This document shows positions 1-12,414 of a stretch of 64,000 nucleotides of DNA, piece by piece. A program made the position numbers and the translations under genes. The stretch comes from Azadirachta indica (lineage: Eukaryota; Streptophyta; Magnoliopsida; Sapindales; Meliaceae): NCBI GenBank assembly GCA_022749755.1, contig CM040446.1, positions 9,200,367 through 9,264,366 on the forward strand, written 5' to 3'. The stretch's first letter is position 1. Every line of letters starts with the position of its first letter. Below the pieces are notes generated by a model. It was not told the DNA's origin. It searched no databases and saw only the letters and a program-made list of their open reading frames with translations.

Positions 1-421
1 AGCCTACTTCATCCAGGACACTATTTAATTCTTTGGTCATTGGACTAAATACCTATTCAACTGTGATTCATTACCATTGTTCTTCTTGAATTCTTGAAAT
101 CACCTGGTTGTGGAGATGCAAAGTAATTGCATAAATAATTACTAACTGAATGTGCAGACCATCTCTGGTCAATTTCTTCACACTTTAGACTAATCCATGT
201 CTGTAATCATATTGCCGATAGTTGTAGCTATCCAAAAACCTACTCTAGTCTGACTTTTATTTGCTTATTGAACCAAATTCCCTATACAACTTTGACACGT
301 GCCCCTCTTGAAATACCGAGCTTTCATGAAACTGATGTTGCCATGCAAATAATTGCATTATTAGTTATCTAATTAAACGGGCTTATAACTTGTTCTAAAT
401 TTGTCCCAAATCTGGGGGAAG
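1..421 (+). other. Intron upstream of the first visible KASII exon
   Basis: AT-rich DNA with no open reading frame that resembles a plastid transit peptide. It ends in an AG at 420-421, directly before the first recognisable KASII codons. I read it as the 3' part of the intron separating the transit-peptide exon from the mature-enzyme exons. The tract before the AG is a weak polypyrimidine tract, so this acceptor is inferred. Its support is that an exon starting at 422 would complete a split Ala codon before the conserved Met-Ala-Val. Confidence 0.5.
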
Positions 422-3400
422 CCATGGCTGTGGCTGTGCAACCTACTGAGGAGGTCACGATGAAGAAGAAACCTCATACAAAGCAAAGGAGAGTGGTTGT
501 GACAGGGATGGGTGTGGTGACCCCACTTGGTCATGATCCAGATGTCTTCTACAGTAATTTGCTTGACGGTGTCAGTGGTATAAGTGAGATAGAGACCTTT
601 GACTGTGCTAGTTTTCCAACGGTAAGTCTTATTTGAGGTCTCTCCCCATATATATTTTTGTGTTGCTGGCTCCTTAATTTTTTTGCTGTAATTGCTTATC
701 CTCATTTCTCCTTTACCAGAGAATTGCTGGAGAGATCAAATCTTTCTCAACTGATGGATGGGTCGCACCAAAACTTTCCAAGAGGATGGATAAATTCATG
801 CTTTATATGCTTACTGCTGGCAAGAAGGCCTTGGCAGATGGTGGAATTACAGAAGAGGTCATGAATGAGTTGAATAAAACTAAATGTGGAGTTTTGATTG
901 GTTCAGCTATGGGTGGCATGAAGGTAACCTTGTTTTGTCGTTGGTTTCAGTATAATATTCCTTTAATTGGCATGAACATTACTTGAAATTGGCAATATAG
1001 CTTTTATTTATTATCTTATTGCTGATTTGCACAAATTGTATTTTAAACAGGTCTTTAACGATGCAATTGAAGCTTTAAGGATATCCTATAAGAAGATGAA
1101 TCCTTTTTGCGTACCTTTTGCAACTACAAACATGGGTTCTGCTATGCTTGCAATGGATTTGGTTAGCTTAAATTTATGGTTACTTCAACGTCGGGAATTT
1201 GAGATAGATAACTATGGTTATTAAGTTTTGGCTTGAAATTTTATAACTGCTAATTTGGTCAGGGATGGATGGGCCCAAACTATTCAATATCCACTGCTTG
1301 TGCCACGAGTAACTTCTGTATATTGAATGCAGCAAACCATATTATTAGAGGCGAAGCTGTAAGTTTCTTGTATTAAATTCTTTTTCTTATTCAGCAAAGA
1401 ATGTGTGGAAGTCCTTTATGTAATTTTAGTATTGATATTATATATATTTGATTTTGGTAAAGAGCCAATCCAAACATATTGTTTCATTGTAATATTTCTG
1501 CAATTATTAAATAAATTGCAGAATGTGATGCTTTGTGGTGGTTCAGATGCGGCTGTTATACCCATTGGTATATCTTTCTTCCTTTCTTACACTTACCTCA
1601 TCCTGTGTTAAATTAGCATGGCCAGAAATCAGCATATTTGTACTTATAATTCTTAGTGCAGGCTTGGGAGGTTTTGTTGCATGCAGAGCACTTTCTCAGA
1701 GGAATGATGATCCTACCAAAGCTTCACGCCCTTGGGATATTGTAATGTTCCAGCAATCCTTGTGATTTTGTGCTGTCTTTTTTTTCCTTTCACTATCATT
1801 TATTTCCGACAAACTGAATTGAGTACAAACTGAGGAAAGCAAGAATTTGCTTGGTGATGATACGTGATGTTTGGTTAATTTGCTGAAAAATAGATGGCAG
1901 TAGTTAATTTGTTATTTATGTTTATATATCTATTGAAGGTGGTTAATCAAACACTAAATCCATATTTGTGACTTTACTGTTAATTTTATTGTGTACTGGA
2001 TATTTATTACTTATCTAGAAATCTGAATTTTGTATTAAACAGAATCGTGATGGATTTGTCATGGGGGAAGGAGCCGGGGTATTGCTTTTGGAAGAATTAG
2101 AGCATGCTAAGGTATATAGTTTACCTCAAAAGGGCCATGTGTTATATACTTCTTATATGCATTTCCTTTCTTCTCTCTCCTATCATTGTAGGAGCACATC
2201 TGTTGTTAAATCATAGTGACCATGCTTATAAGTCCATCTTGATTAACATGTTGTCTGATCCATGTTATTATTCAAAATTACATTAGCTTCTTCTTTATGA
2301 TGGTACATCTATGGGTCTTAACTAATTATCAGCGGGCTTTTCCTTATTTGCTTCTATATCTTAACTTCCAAAGAGCATGGTTTTTATATATATATTTTTT
2401 TGTTTGCTACATATATGAAGCTAACTAATTTTTACACATTAATCATGCCTTCGCAGAAAAGAGGTGCAAACATCTATGCAGAATTTCTTGGTGGAAGCTT
2501 CACCTGTGATGCTTATCACATGACTGAGCCACATCCTGATGGTAAAGTGCCAAGTCTTTAAAACATTTTTGCCAGTACACATGAAATCATTGAGCGGCTT
2601 AGAAATTTCTATCTAATTCTAAGGAAAGATATCTATAGATATGTAATAATCTTACATCACATATACTAAGAAAAAAAAATGGACTGCAGTCACATCCTAG
2701 AGAACTCCCCGTATAATATAGACACCTCACTGATTTAATAGGATGTTAGGCCAGAACCTAGGTACATAGAGTCTGCTGGATTTCCCTTTCTAGGGTTGCC
2801 CTCATGGAACCAGGAATAGGATTGCGAGCTGTCAATGCATCCCTTGTCATCTGTTCATCTTTCTAATTTTTTTTTCTGGGGGAAAGATATTAAAAACATC
2901 TGTACCATGAATTAATGTTGCGTAATCCAGCTATTTGGTAAGAGTTGTTATTGTGTTTAGTTGATTGCTTGGATTCTTAGGTGCATAGGCATGGTTGTAG
3001 GTGCATAGGAAATGATTGTCACTTAATTGATGCTTTTGGGTTGTCATTAATCTGTATTTTCAGGGAATTTGATGCCTTCATGCTTATTACTTATCTGAGA
3101 CTATGATTCAATTTTTTGAGGCATGTTGGAAAGCAGAATCTTGTTCTTGTCATGAACTAGTAATAGTAAAATGCAATATTAGATAGGAGTTTTTTCAATA
3201 TGAAAAGTCTGTTTCTTATCCATATTAAAAAAAGGAAGAATTAGTCTTTTCTTTTTTTTTAACTGGTTAGGCAGATAAATGACAGAAAGTTGGAAGTTTT
3301 GGGTGCGTTTGATATTGTTTTTTCAAATGGTGTTTTCTAAACTTGTTTTAGATAAAAAAATGGTGGCTTCATTTGATTCTTATCAAATTGAAAATGCGTC

Positions 3401-6302
3401 TAGGAGCTTGTTTTGAAAACAAAAACAGTGAAAACATGCTTTGCAACATTATTTATGAAAGCTGTTTCTCAATAGTTGCATCTTACAAATGGTGCCCCAG
3501 CTTAGTGATTTTCTTTTAATTTATTTAAAATATATCTACTTACTTGAGAGAACTTAAAATTAATTTATTAATTGCCGCTTCTGTTTATATTAGTTATTAT
3601 AGATATCATTTTCTTTTTTTTTAAATGCATCTTTGATAAACTAAAATTGATAAATATTGCTATAACTAATGTAAAGAAAGGAAAAAATGCTTTGCTCTAG
3701 CCAAGCAAAGTATTATTGGAGTTGAAAATGGGGTTGGAATAGGAGTTTGACTCTAAGAGACCATTACAGTATCAAGGTAATATTAATATCTTACAAAAAC
3801 AGATAAAAATAAAGTTTAAATTCACTGTTATCCTTATCAAAAGAAATTAAATACCATATACCCCATGTGTAGCGAAGTGGATAATCGTTTTTTGCCTGTA
3901 CGTCACACAAAATGTACAAAGAAGAAAACCTTCTGTTTCATTTTTTTGCATTGCACATGAGATACATTTCAAATTTGCAGAAAACATGAAATGGTGTTTT
4001 TATTGTTTTCTTTAGTAAGAGTGGAATATGCTTGGTTGTGATTTATTTTCCATTGCATTAGAGCTTTATGTAAAAGATGACCCACCAGACAAGTTTTTGT
4101 TATTTCCGTTTGAAAAATGAAAACTGACTTGGTTAAATGGCATCAAGTAGTACCTTCAATTTCAAATATTTTCAATCTGTTTTCCATTGATAATTTCTGC
4201 ATGATTGAGTCTTCATAGCATCCATCTATTTTAAATGTTTAAGGACATCATTTCAAATTATGATCTGCAGTATAGAGTTTGCACTTCTTCCCGCATTAAA
4301 CTTTTTGACCTTGTTGTGCATAATTTGCTGAAATGCTTTCAAATGCACGACCAATTATCTGCCAATTAAATGAGTATTTGTTGTTTGAACTATCACCATT
4401 TTCTTCTGGTATGCTGTTGTCCAAGCAATTCACTAGTCTTTCTCACAATGGTCCCAAGGTATTGATGTTCTTAACAATCAAAAAAAGGGATAGAGGATGT
4501 CATGCTTGTTGCATTTCAGGATTATTAACTGGGTCAATTCATGCTGGAGACCAAGTTTAATGAGTTTTGTTTGAACTTGGCTCAGAAGCCACAACTAATA
4601 TCTGAGATTACTTGCTCATGCTTAAAACAAGTAAAGAATAACTTATTCACAGAGTTATGCAAGTTATATAAATATGTTGAGCCTAATGTGAGTAGTGTGA
4701 TGTTCAAGGTTGGCTCGAAAAAGGTTATGAATTTGATACTTATTTTTTATTTATTTACTTTTTATCTTGGCTTATTTAGCCATTGAGCAAGGAGTGCAAG
4801 CGAGCCTGAGAGCTGAACTCAAGTACCCAGAGTCTTGCAGCCCCGGTTTCTTGTAGACATGGATAGGCTCAGGAAGGAACTCTTGGAGTCTGTAACATGA
4901 GTTGTAAAGCGTAGGAATTTAGCAGTGGATAATCAGATCCCTTTGGATTTTGCTCTTTTTGGTTTCCTACATCTGTTGTCAATAATTAATCTAATACTAA
5001 TTGAAAAAGATATGAGTCTTGGTATCCCTATTTTCCTTTAGTTTCAAGCTGATTGTTTCAAGCGAATTCACTAATATTTAATATTTTAGTTGCAAAAAAG
5101 AAAAAACTAATGAAATTAATTTTATTACACATGGGATTCTGTTTCCTGATTATACCTTATGGTGATATTCTTTTAGCCTACCAACAGAACTTATTTGGTT
5201 AACTATAAAATTTTGTAAATTATCCACAGCGATGAATGATAGCAAAAGCTGGAATTTCTTACATTTTTGGCTATTGGTATCTTTCCAGTCACATGGTTAT
5301 CATTTGAAGCTCAAACTAATGTCTAATCTATCCCTTCAACAATCAGGGGCTGGTGTCATCCTATGCGTAGAAAAAGCCTTAGTACAATCTGGGGTCTCCA
5401 GGGAAGATGTAAATTACATAAATGCACATGCTACTTCCACACCAGCTGGAGACATAAAAGAATATCAAGCTCTTATTCATTCTTTTGGCCAGAATCCTGA
5501 GGTAATTTAGATGCTTTATATTTCTTTCTTTTTTGTGCCTTCAATTTGTAATATTATTTTGCTGTAATTTGATAAGATCTTCAACATGCACAGTTAAGAG
5601 TAAACTCAACAAAATCTATGATTGGTCACTTATTGGGCGCAGCTGGTGCTGTGGAAGCCATTGCAACTGTGCAGGTAAACATCACTTTAGTAGTTAGCTT
5701 ATTTTTAATTTTATTTGGAGAAAAAAAATGGCCAACGTAAAAAGATAGTTTTCCAATAGGATGTCAGTCTGCGTTATCTTATGTTATCTCTAAAAGGAAT
5801 CTTTTGATTGATCCTTCATTTCATTTTTTTCTTTTAGTTTTGGGGTTGGTGTAAGTTCATGCACTAAAATGCGGGAAGAATGTTAGTTGTGGTTGTCAGC
5901 CTCATGTCCCCTTTCTTTTGTTATTGACTTGGTATTGCCCTTCTCTTATAGGCAATAAGGACTGGGTGGGTTCATCCAAATATCAACCTGGAAAACCCGG
6001 ATGAAGGAGTGGTATGTCGGCTTCTTATATCCTCTTTCTTTGTTTAAACAATGTCTGAATGTACAATGAAAGATTATGGTATTATTAAATATTGGTAAAA
6101 GATTGTCTTATATTATCATATTATTATTTTTTTTTTTTGAGTTATTATTATGAGATGACCTCATGATTCCAAGCCATCAATTCAGGACACGAACGTGCTT
6201 GTAGGCCCCAAGAAAGAGAGAATGGAGGTTAAGGCAGCATTGTCTAATTCGTTTGGATTTGGTGGCCATAACTCATCAATCATTTTTGCACCTTTCAAGT
6301 AA
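422..6302 (+). CDS. KASII: 3-oxoacyl-[acyl-carrier-protein] synthase II, plastid (5'-partial)
   Basis: Condensing enzyme of plastid fatty-acid synthesis that elongates C16-ACP to C18-ACP. Exons by GT-AG boundaries: 422-621, 720-923, 1051-1161, 1263-1358, 1522-1567, 1662-1741, 2043-2111, 2457-2541, 5347-5501, 5594-5674, 5952-6011, 6186-6302. Phases agree throughout and give 433 residues from the Met at 424. Visible motifs are [13 protein letters not shown] at the start, the nucleophile Cys in STACATSN (residue 184 from that Met), the first catalytic His in [11 protein letters not shown] (about 324), the Lys and second His in [14 protein letters not shown] (355 and 360), and the Gly-rich [12 protein letters not shown] end. 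The length equals a mature KASII. The transit peptide is not in view, so the Met at 424 is probably internal rather than the true start. Intron 8 is 2.8 kb while all others are below 400 nt. No stop or frameshift is present. KASII rather than KASI is judged from overall resemblance. Confidence 0.93.
2542..5346 (+). other. Oversized intron 8 of KASII, probable repeat insertions
   Basis: A 2.8-kb intron between phase-matched donor (GGTAAAG at 2541) and acceptor (AATCAG ending 5346). The stretch from about 3300 to 3480 begins GGGTGCGTTTGATATTG and is rich in AAAACA/TTTTGTTTT runs. This looks like the edge of a high-copy MITE-type repeat, but I could not find a matching opposite end. A 75-codon ORF at 4333-4560 and a less AT-rich patch at about 4780-4960 match no protein I know. 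The size is likely due to old insertions. Confidence 0.4.
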
Positions 6303-8061
6303 ATTAGACCTGGTGTTGCTACTCTTAACCATTTCTATATGATGCTGAAGGTAAAATCGGCAACATGTTTCTTCAGAGAATTTGAGTTTAGGACTTTCGA
6401 GTTCTCTGTTTACTCTTCTTGTGGATTTCATGTGCAATATCATCCTCATGTGTAGTATTTCTGACGAATATTGACAAGCTCCACTGCATTTTGCAGAGTA
6501 CCAAGGAAACTTCCATGCTATATGATCTTTCTGTTCAACGGGACCAGTCGAGTTTCGAGGATGTGAACCTATGAAGTATATTTATATGGTTGGACAGTAG
6601 ATATCCAGAAAGACTGATGAACAACTCCAGACTGAGGAGGTACACAACCAGCAAGAGTTGATGAAGTGGTCATTGTGAAATTACTCTTTTGATTTACACT
6701 GTTTTCAAGAGTTTCTATTTTATCATAAAAAGTCACAGTGAGCCATTGAACAAGCACTGGCCTTGTCTTGTTGATTTCTTGTTTTAGTTAATGTAAAAGT
6801 AGATGATGATGATGATGATAGCTGATGACCAGACTTTTGTTAATTGTAATGAATTTAAGCGATTATATTATAGCGTTTGCCTAGCCCAACTTATGTAATA
6901 TTAGTTCAATCCAACGCATTCCATTTTTTCTGTTCTCATTTTCCATTCTGGGCCTTTAGTTTGACTCAAATATACCTGCTAGGACTTTTAAAAAAAAGTG
7001 GTAGGGCCTAAAAAAAAATCAATGTGTTGTGTAAAAGTGTTTGTAATATTTGCAATATTACAGTAATTAAGCTAATGGGAGAGTGTCAAGTTATATGGTA
7101 ACTTGTACGTGTAATAGGAGTCAAATTATGTGACTTTGTTGTTGAGTTAAAATGATAGAAAATTATAAGAAATTTGTTTTTATTTTCTCCAAAGAATCAA
7201 AATAAAATAGGAAAATTAATAAGGAAAATTTTAATATTTTTGGAAGTAGTTTTCGTAACTTCATAATGTCCGCAGAAAACTAGTCAAGAAACATAAAATT
7301 GGATGTAATTGTCCCAATAGCCGAAAAATACAAAAAGCACACTTGAAATAGAGTTTAAATTTTGTTGGGAATCGAATTGGTCAAGAAACACAAGAATAGA
7401 TGAAATTGCCTTCATAACAAAAAACCAAAAAATAGTTAAGAAATATAAAAGGGAAAATGACCGTCACCCCGCTATGGTTCTGGCTAATTACTCAGTTCCC
7501 CCATGAGTTTTTAAAAAGGCCCTTTACCCCCCGACCATTAATCCCTCTCTGTTAAAAACAACTTTTTGAAGTGTAATGGCGATGATACCCTTGATTGTTG
7601 AGTAGTGGGCTCGAGATGCAGACTTAATAAAATGATTTGTTTTTCAAACTATTAAATGGTATTTTTACCATATTGTACTTGCTAAGAAGACATTCATATT
7701 ATTTTGTCTTATATGAAAAGCAAAATTGAAAAATTAGCAATGGTTAAAACCATGTATGAGTGAAGTAGTGAAATGAGTAATGAATGCTAGCAAAGCTCCA
7801 ACACAATTCCAAGCAATGATCTCGCAGGCAAAGCAAGTCAGAAAGCAAATATGTCTTCAGTTGAACAGCAAATCTTAGTGACAATTGAGAGTTGAGTTAC
7901 AATGATTTATTAGATGTTATCTTTAATTATGGTGCTATTATGTATGTATGTATGTATTGTTGGTACTAAGGAGAGGTGGCCAAACAATATACAAACATGT
8001 TTAATATCATAAGAACATTAAAAAATAATGGAATAAGATGTATTCATTAAGGAAAATATAA
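6303..8061. other. KASII 3' UTR and spacer
   Basis: The first 500-600 bases after the KASII stop are probably 3' UTR. A short GAT trinucleotide run lies at about 6804-6818 and AATAA/AATGAA-like signals follow at about 6845-6905. From about 7441 the sequence reads like the edge of a repeat: a GGGAAAATGACC start, then a C-rich stretch through 7560. A (TATG)n run sits near 7938-7957. No protein-coding stretch is recognised. Confidence 0.4.
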
Positions 8062-8703
8062 CTACAAAAACATGTGTAATATCATATGCTGATATTTGTT
8101 AGCACCATACTTTGTAAGTTCAACATCTGCTGCCTCTTCAGCATCTTGGACTTCTGCTTGCACATTTCCTGAATCAAATGACTCGTACATTCTGTTGACA
8201 GCAGCAAACACTTTCTCATCAAAATCTTCAGTCCAGTCCCCCACGTGGTCGATGGTTGAGTGTGTAAGGGGCTGTGGTTAGGATTGAGAAGTTGTGTGAA
8301 TGAGTTTGAGTAACTTGTAAAAATGGAGCATCAAATTCACGGGGCTACTTGGTTCAGTTTCTGCTTCTTGGTTAGAATGATCAGGAGAGAATTGCTTTAA
8401 TGATCGCACAAGCATCTCCAGTTTCACATAGTCAAACCATTTACTCAACATGCTACTGACGACATCTTGATAATCTTGGTCATTCTCCAAAACTAATTTT
8501 TCACTACACCAAGGAACAATGGCTTTGACAATGAATTCCTCGTTAGTATATTTGTTCCTATAATACACTTCCTGCAATATATCATTTACCACATTAACTA
8601 GATTGAGGCGATCAACATCAATCCAACCAACATCAACTTCTTTATTGCAGAAGAAAGCTATCACATGGATTTGAATAATTTTCATGATTATACAGTCTGT
8701 CAT
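8062..8703 (-). pseudogene. MULE-type transposon protein fragment with PB1-like N-terminal region
   Basis: Two minus-strand reading frames, 8703-8278 and 8244-8062, look like pieces of one protein. The first contains EVDVGWIDVDRLNLVNVVND, followed by a segment with a WCSEKLVLENDQDYQDVVSM-like pattern. This is the layout of the PB1-like N-terminal region found on many plant MULE transposases: beta strands, an acidic D-x-D motif, then a helix pair. The second is an acidic segment (QAEVQDAEEAADVE) like the linker that follows it. No MULE transposase core, SWIM zinc finger or terminal inverted repeat is visible nearby, so this is an isolated relic. Assignment is by motif style only. Confidence 0.45.
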
Positions 8704-9112
8704 CAGGAAAAAAAAAAAAAAATAGAAACACAGAAATTAGTAATTGACTCATAACAACCATTAATTCAACATAACAACCTAACAAAGTCAAAACAATTAT
8801 ATTGCACAAAACAACAACATAGTACTTGAAGCAAACAGTACACAACCATGCAATATTAAACCCACTTTGACACTTACTTCAACTTACAAAAATCATTTCC
8901 ATTTTCTTTCTAGAATCGAACCCGACAAATGGAAAACAAATGCACATATGAGATACGTCCAAAGTAGTAGTAACTAATGAATATATAAAAAACCCATTTT
9001 TTACACCATCATATATACTGCAATATATGTCAGAACCCATTTTTCCCAATAGTAAAGAAACTTCTTAGAAGGTAAGTTGATTATAATATTTATTTTTCTT
9101 TGTTAAAATATA
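8704..9112. other. Spacer, nothing recognised
   Basis: AT-rich, with an A-run at 8707-8721. No coding or repeat signal that I can name. Confidence 0.4.
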
Positions 9113-9345
9113 AACAATATGTACTCAAAACTAACATTTCAAGTACAAAACAATGTACTTAATTTTGAATAAATATTATTTTGTACTCAAAATTTTAGTT
9201 TTGAGAACATGTTGATATATGGAAATTGATCTTAACAATATGTGCTCAAAACTAATATTTCGAGTACAAAACAATGTACTTTATTTTGAGTCTTAAAATT
9301 TTAATTTTAAAAACATGTTGATACATAAAAATTGACCTTGGGTCA
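9113..9345. repeat. Two-copy tandem repeat, unit about 121 bp
   Basis: The block starting AACAATATGTACTCAAAACT at 9113 recurs at 9234 with a few changes. Both copies continue through AGTACAAAACAATGTACTT and end near an AACATGTTGATA stretch. Inside each copy, complementary GTACTCAAAA and TTTTGAGTAC-like pieces could pair. It is non-coding. Confidence 0.75.
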
Positions 9346-10615
9346 AAGTTCTAGCCCAACTCAATTACGTCATTTTGTTCAAATAATATATAAAAAGACA
9401 TAAATGGATTCAACTCATTTTTTAAGACTCAAATTATGAGCTATGGTATGGAAGGAAAAAGTAGGTTTATGTCTAACCCAAATCAACATCATAACCTTGG
9501 CCTAGCCCACTTGGAGGGAAATTAGGCTTAAAAGGCCTATTATATGATTAAGATTAATGTGTAAGGAATATAAAAACCCAAAACCTTAGAGTCTATTTTT
9601 ACGCCTAAAATCTTATTGTAATTAACTTATAATTAATTAAAATAAGTCTTTTATTATGAATAGGATGAATTAATACAAGTATTTTGTTACAAATATAAGC
9701 CTGTGAACTCCTCTATTAATTAGGATTAAATTATACTAATTTAATTTTTAGATAAAAACTTCTTTTAGGAAGATAATTTGTATTAAAATAGGATTATATA
9801 AGTTAGGTATATTCCACTATAATTACACATCACATATTATAAGCTTGTTCTATTTGGGACTGCTATGGGAAGAGATAAAATTGATTTGAACAACTAAAAG
9901 TTGTTTTACATATTTGGTGAAAAAAAATTGCTGAAATCACAATATCCTACAGAAGATTTTGAGAAGCAAGAGAATAATTACTTTTCAAAATTTGATTTTA
10001 GAAAGTAGTTTTATTTGTAAGTGTAATATCAAATATATTCATTTAAAATCACAAAAACTCAAAATTATGCTAAAAATAAAATTTAAAATTTAACTTTAAT
10101 TGAAAAATAAAATTGTTAAAATCAAAATTTTTCTTTTATTTGTTACTTTTAATTTCTATTTTCTTTTATAAATTATTTTGAGTAAGTATATATAATATAT
10201 TGTACGGAGAATGACAGATTACTCCCCTGACATTTGGCCTAATAAACAGTTACCACTCTGACGTTTGAGAAAATAAGCACATATCCCCTTTAACTTTTAT
10301 TTTTGTTATTTGACCGGTTAATTTATTATCATTTGTATCTGTAAATTTTTATATAAAAACAATATAATATACATATTTTATTTGAAATATTTTTTTAACA
10401 TTTTATTTTTACATATAATATATTTATTTAAAAAACTATGAGTAAGATAGGGATGTCCTGTTACAGATAGTCTGGTATAAAGGAAAAAAGATGAAGGGTA
10501 ATTATATAATATTATTCCACACTAACATGATTTTGATATTTTGGGCGTCTGACATTAATCGACAATTGATATGATAAATATTTAATATATGAAAGATAAA
10601 ACCAAATCAATTTGG
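9346..10615. other. AT-rich spacer with a possible MITE-like segment
   Basis: No gene. The segment at about 9848-9990 (TATTTGGGACTGCTATGGGA, then AAAGTTGTTTTACATATTTGG) has the style of ends of abundant small DNA transposons in dicots, but no matching opposite end was found. From 10204 a GAATGACAGATTACTCCCCT stretch again resembles a repeat border. Confidence 0.25.
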
Positions 10616-10665
10616 TTCGGCTTTTGGACAATATTATTCGTCTTTTGGACAATATTGTTCGGCTT
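10616..10665. repeat. Short tandem repeat, 21-bp unit
   Basis: TTCGGCTTTTGGACAATATTA at 10616 is followed at 10637 by the same unit with two changes, and a third partial copy starts at 10658. Non-coding. Confidence 0.8.
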
Positions 10666-11875
10666 CTTTTTTATGTTTATTTATATTTCAAATTATTTTT
10701 TGAGTTTCAGGAACCAAATCGAATCATGTGTAACTCTTAACTATATTTATTATTAAATAAGCATTTTCAATTTTATTTTACAAGGAAAGCATGTTAAGTT
10801 TGTTGTTTATAATATTTAAATTATTTGAATCTTCTATAAAAGTTAATTGAAATTATACTAGACTTATTAAAAGTATTATCTTAAATTTCTGTCTCGTGAA
10901 ACAGTAAGATCACACACTTCAAATATTATCTTTACTTTTTGTCTTTTCAAATAGTCAAATTACTGGGTGATAAATTAAAAAGCCTTTTCATTTGGGAAAG
11001 TTGTCTCTTCTCATATTTTTCGTTTGGTCCTTTTTCTCTTTCTTTTCTTTTCTTTGACCTTTGCGTCAATTATTGTTTGAATGTAACAATTATTTGTAGG
11101 GATACAATGTCCTCCCAAAGAAGTTATTATCAAGTTTTTTTTTGGAATTAATAAATATTTGTTGTAAAATTGGGAAGCAGGTTGCTTTACCTTTCATCTC
11201 AGGTGGATTTTTGGCCTAGGTTATTAACTAATATATCTTATGAAATTAAATATTGCACACACTTGATTGTTGCACCACCAATTATATGAAATTATATTAT
11301 ATTATTCCACATTTTGATATTTTGGCCTAGGTATGAGTATATTTTTGGTTAATCAGAAATTTTGATTGCTAATGTGATGATTTCTTTTGTAAGCTCTCTT
11401 CGTCACTGTCAACTGTCCCATGATTGTTGACCAGAGGATAGAATTCTTTAGATAATGGCCCAAATTGGTTTTCCATTTGTAACTCTATAAAAAATATAAA
11501 ATAAAAAAAAACCACAAGAAATTAGGAGGAATGCTCAGGAAGTTTGATTAGCTCACTGAATTTTATTTGCTTTTTATGGATTGGTTAAATCTTTAATTAA
11601 GTTTAGAAATAATATTCCCTATATATTGGTTGATAGGATAGCAGAACTATAACTGTTAACTTTTCAAGTCATTGGGTTTTAACTAAACATTTTTATCTCT
11701 CCCACATGAGTTCTTTTGTATTGATGACTTTCGCTCATTTTCTTAACTTTAATTATAATTATTTCTTTTTAGAAATTAATATCATAAGTAATTATTTTTA
11801 GATATGGAAAGAAGAAGAAAGGTTGCCTTATATATGTTTTTGACCTTCTCTAACTGCAATTGTTGTCCTTATCAA
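10666..11875. other. Spacer left of the Harbinger transposase
   Basis: AT-rich sequence without a recognisable gene. It should contain the left end of the Harbinger element that starts coding at about 11876, but I could not identify a terminal inverted repeat matching the right side. Confidence 0.35.
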
Positions 11876-12414
11876 TGATGATGTTTCTAAGCATAATGGA
11901 GTTTATACAAAAGCAGAATGAAAAAAATGTGCTTTGTAATTACACATTCATTAACCATGAAACTCGCTTACATTACTTAGACAACATAATAGGCAATACT
12001 AATATATATTGCATTAATCAACTAAGATTTTTGGTCATTATGTTAGCTACTACAATTAAATGGAAGGGTCAAAGCAGATCGTTTGGTCATAGTTAAGGAA
12101 CAAATTTGTATATTCTTACACATTCTTGCCGATCATGTTAAGAATCGCACAATTAATAATAAATTTAGTCGGTCAAGAGAGACTATTAATAGATATTTCA
12201 ACTCAATAATACATGGAGTACTATGATTATAAGATTACTTATTAAGAGTGCCAGAACTTGTACTAGAAAATTGCATTATAGAAGATGAAAAAGTTTCAAG
12301 GCACATTTTACCTCTTGATTTATTTCATCTTTTTGAATACTAGTGGTTTAATATGTTAAATGATTTTTCTTTTTAATAATTATGTAGAATTGTTTGGGGA
12401 CATTGGATGGAACT
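11876..12414 (+). pseudogene. Harbinger transposase, 5' part (broken by gypsy insertion)
   Basis: Nuclease-type transposase (DDE_Tnp_4 class). The first frame from about 11876 gives an N-terminal helical region (…HYLDNIIGNTNIYCINQLR…). After a frame disruption near 12090, 12098-12300 gives the conserved helix-turn-helix-like stretch FLHILADHVKNRTI…SRETINRYFNSIIHGVL. A probable intron (about 12292-12387, GT…TATGTAG) precedes the last exon, which reads NCLGTLDGT at 12388-12414. The Asp of LDGT is the first catalytic acidic residue of this family. The sequence stops exactly at the gypsy target site and resumes at 21705. In-frame stops within the conserved helices show it is dead. Confidence 0.85.
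12410..12414. repeat. Target-site duplication GAACT, left copy
   Basis: GAACT directly precedes the 5' LTR and recurs at 21700-21704 directly after the 3' LTR. It codes the end of LDGT in the transposase. Confidence 0.92.

Noticed and set aside
373..705. 110-codon minus-strand ORF
   Set aside because: Antisense shadow of the first KASII exon.
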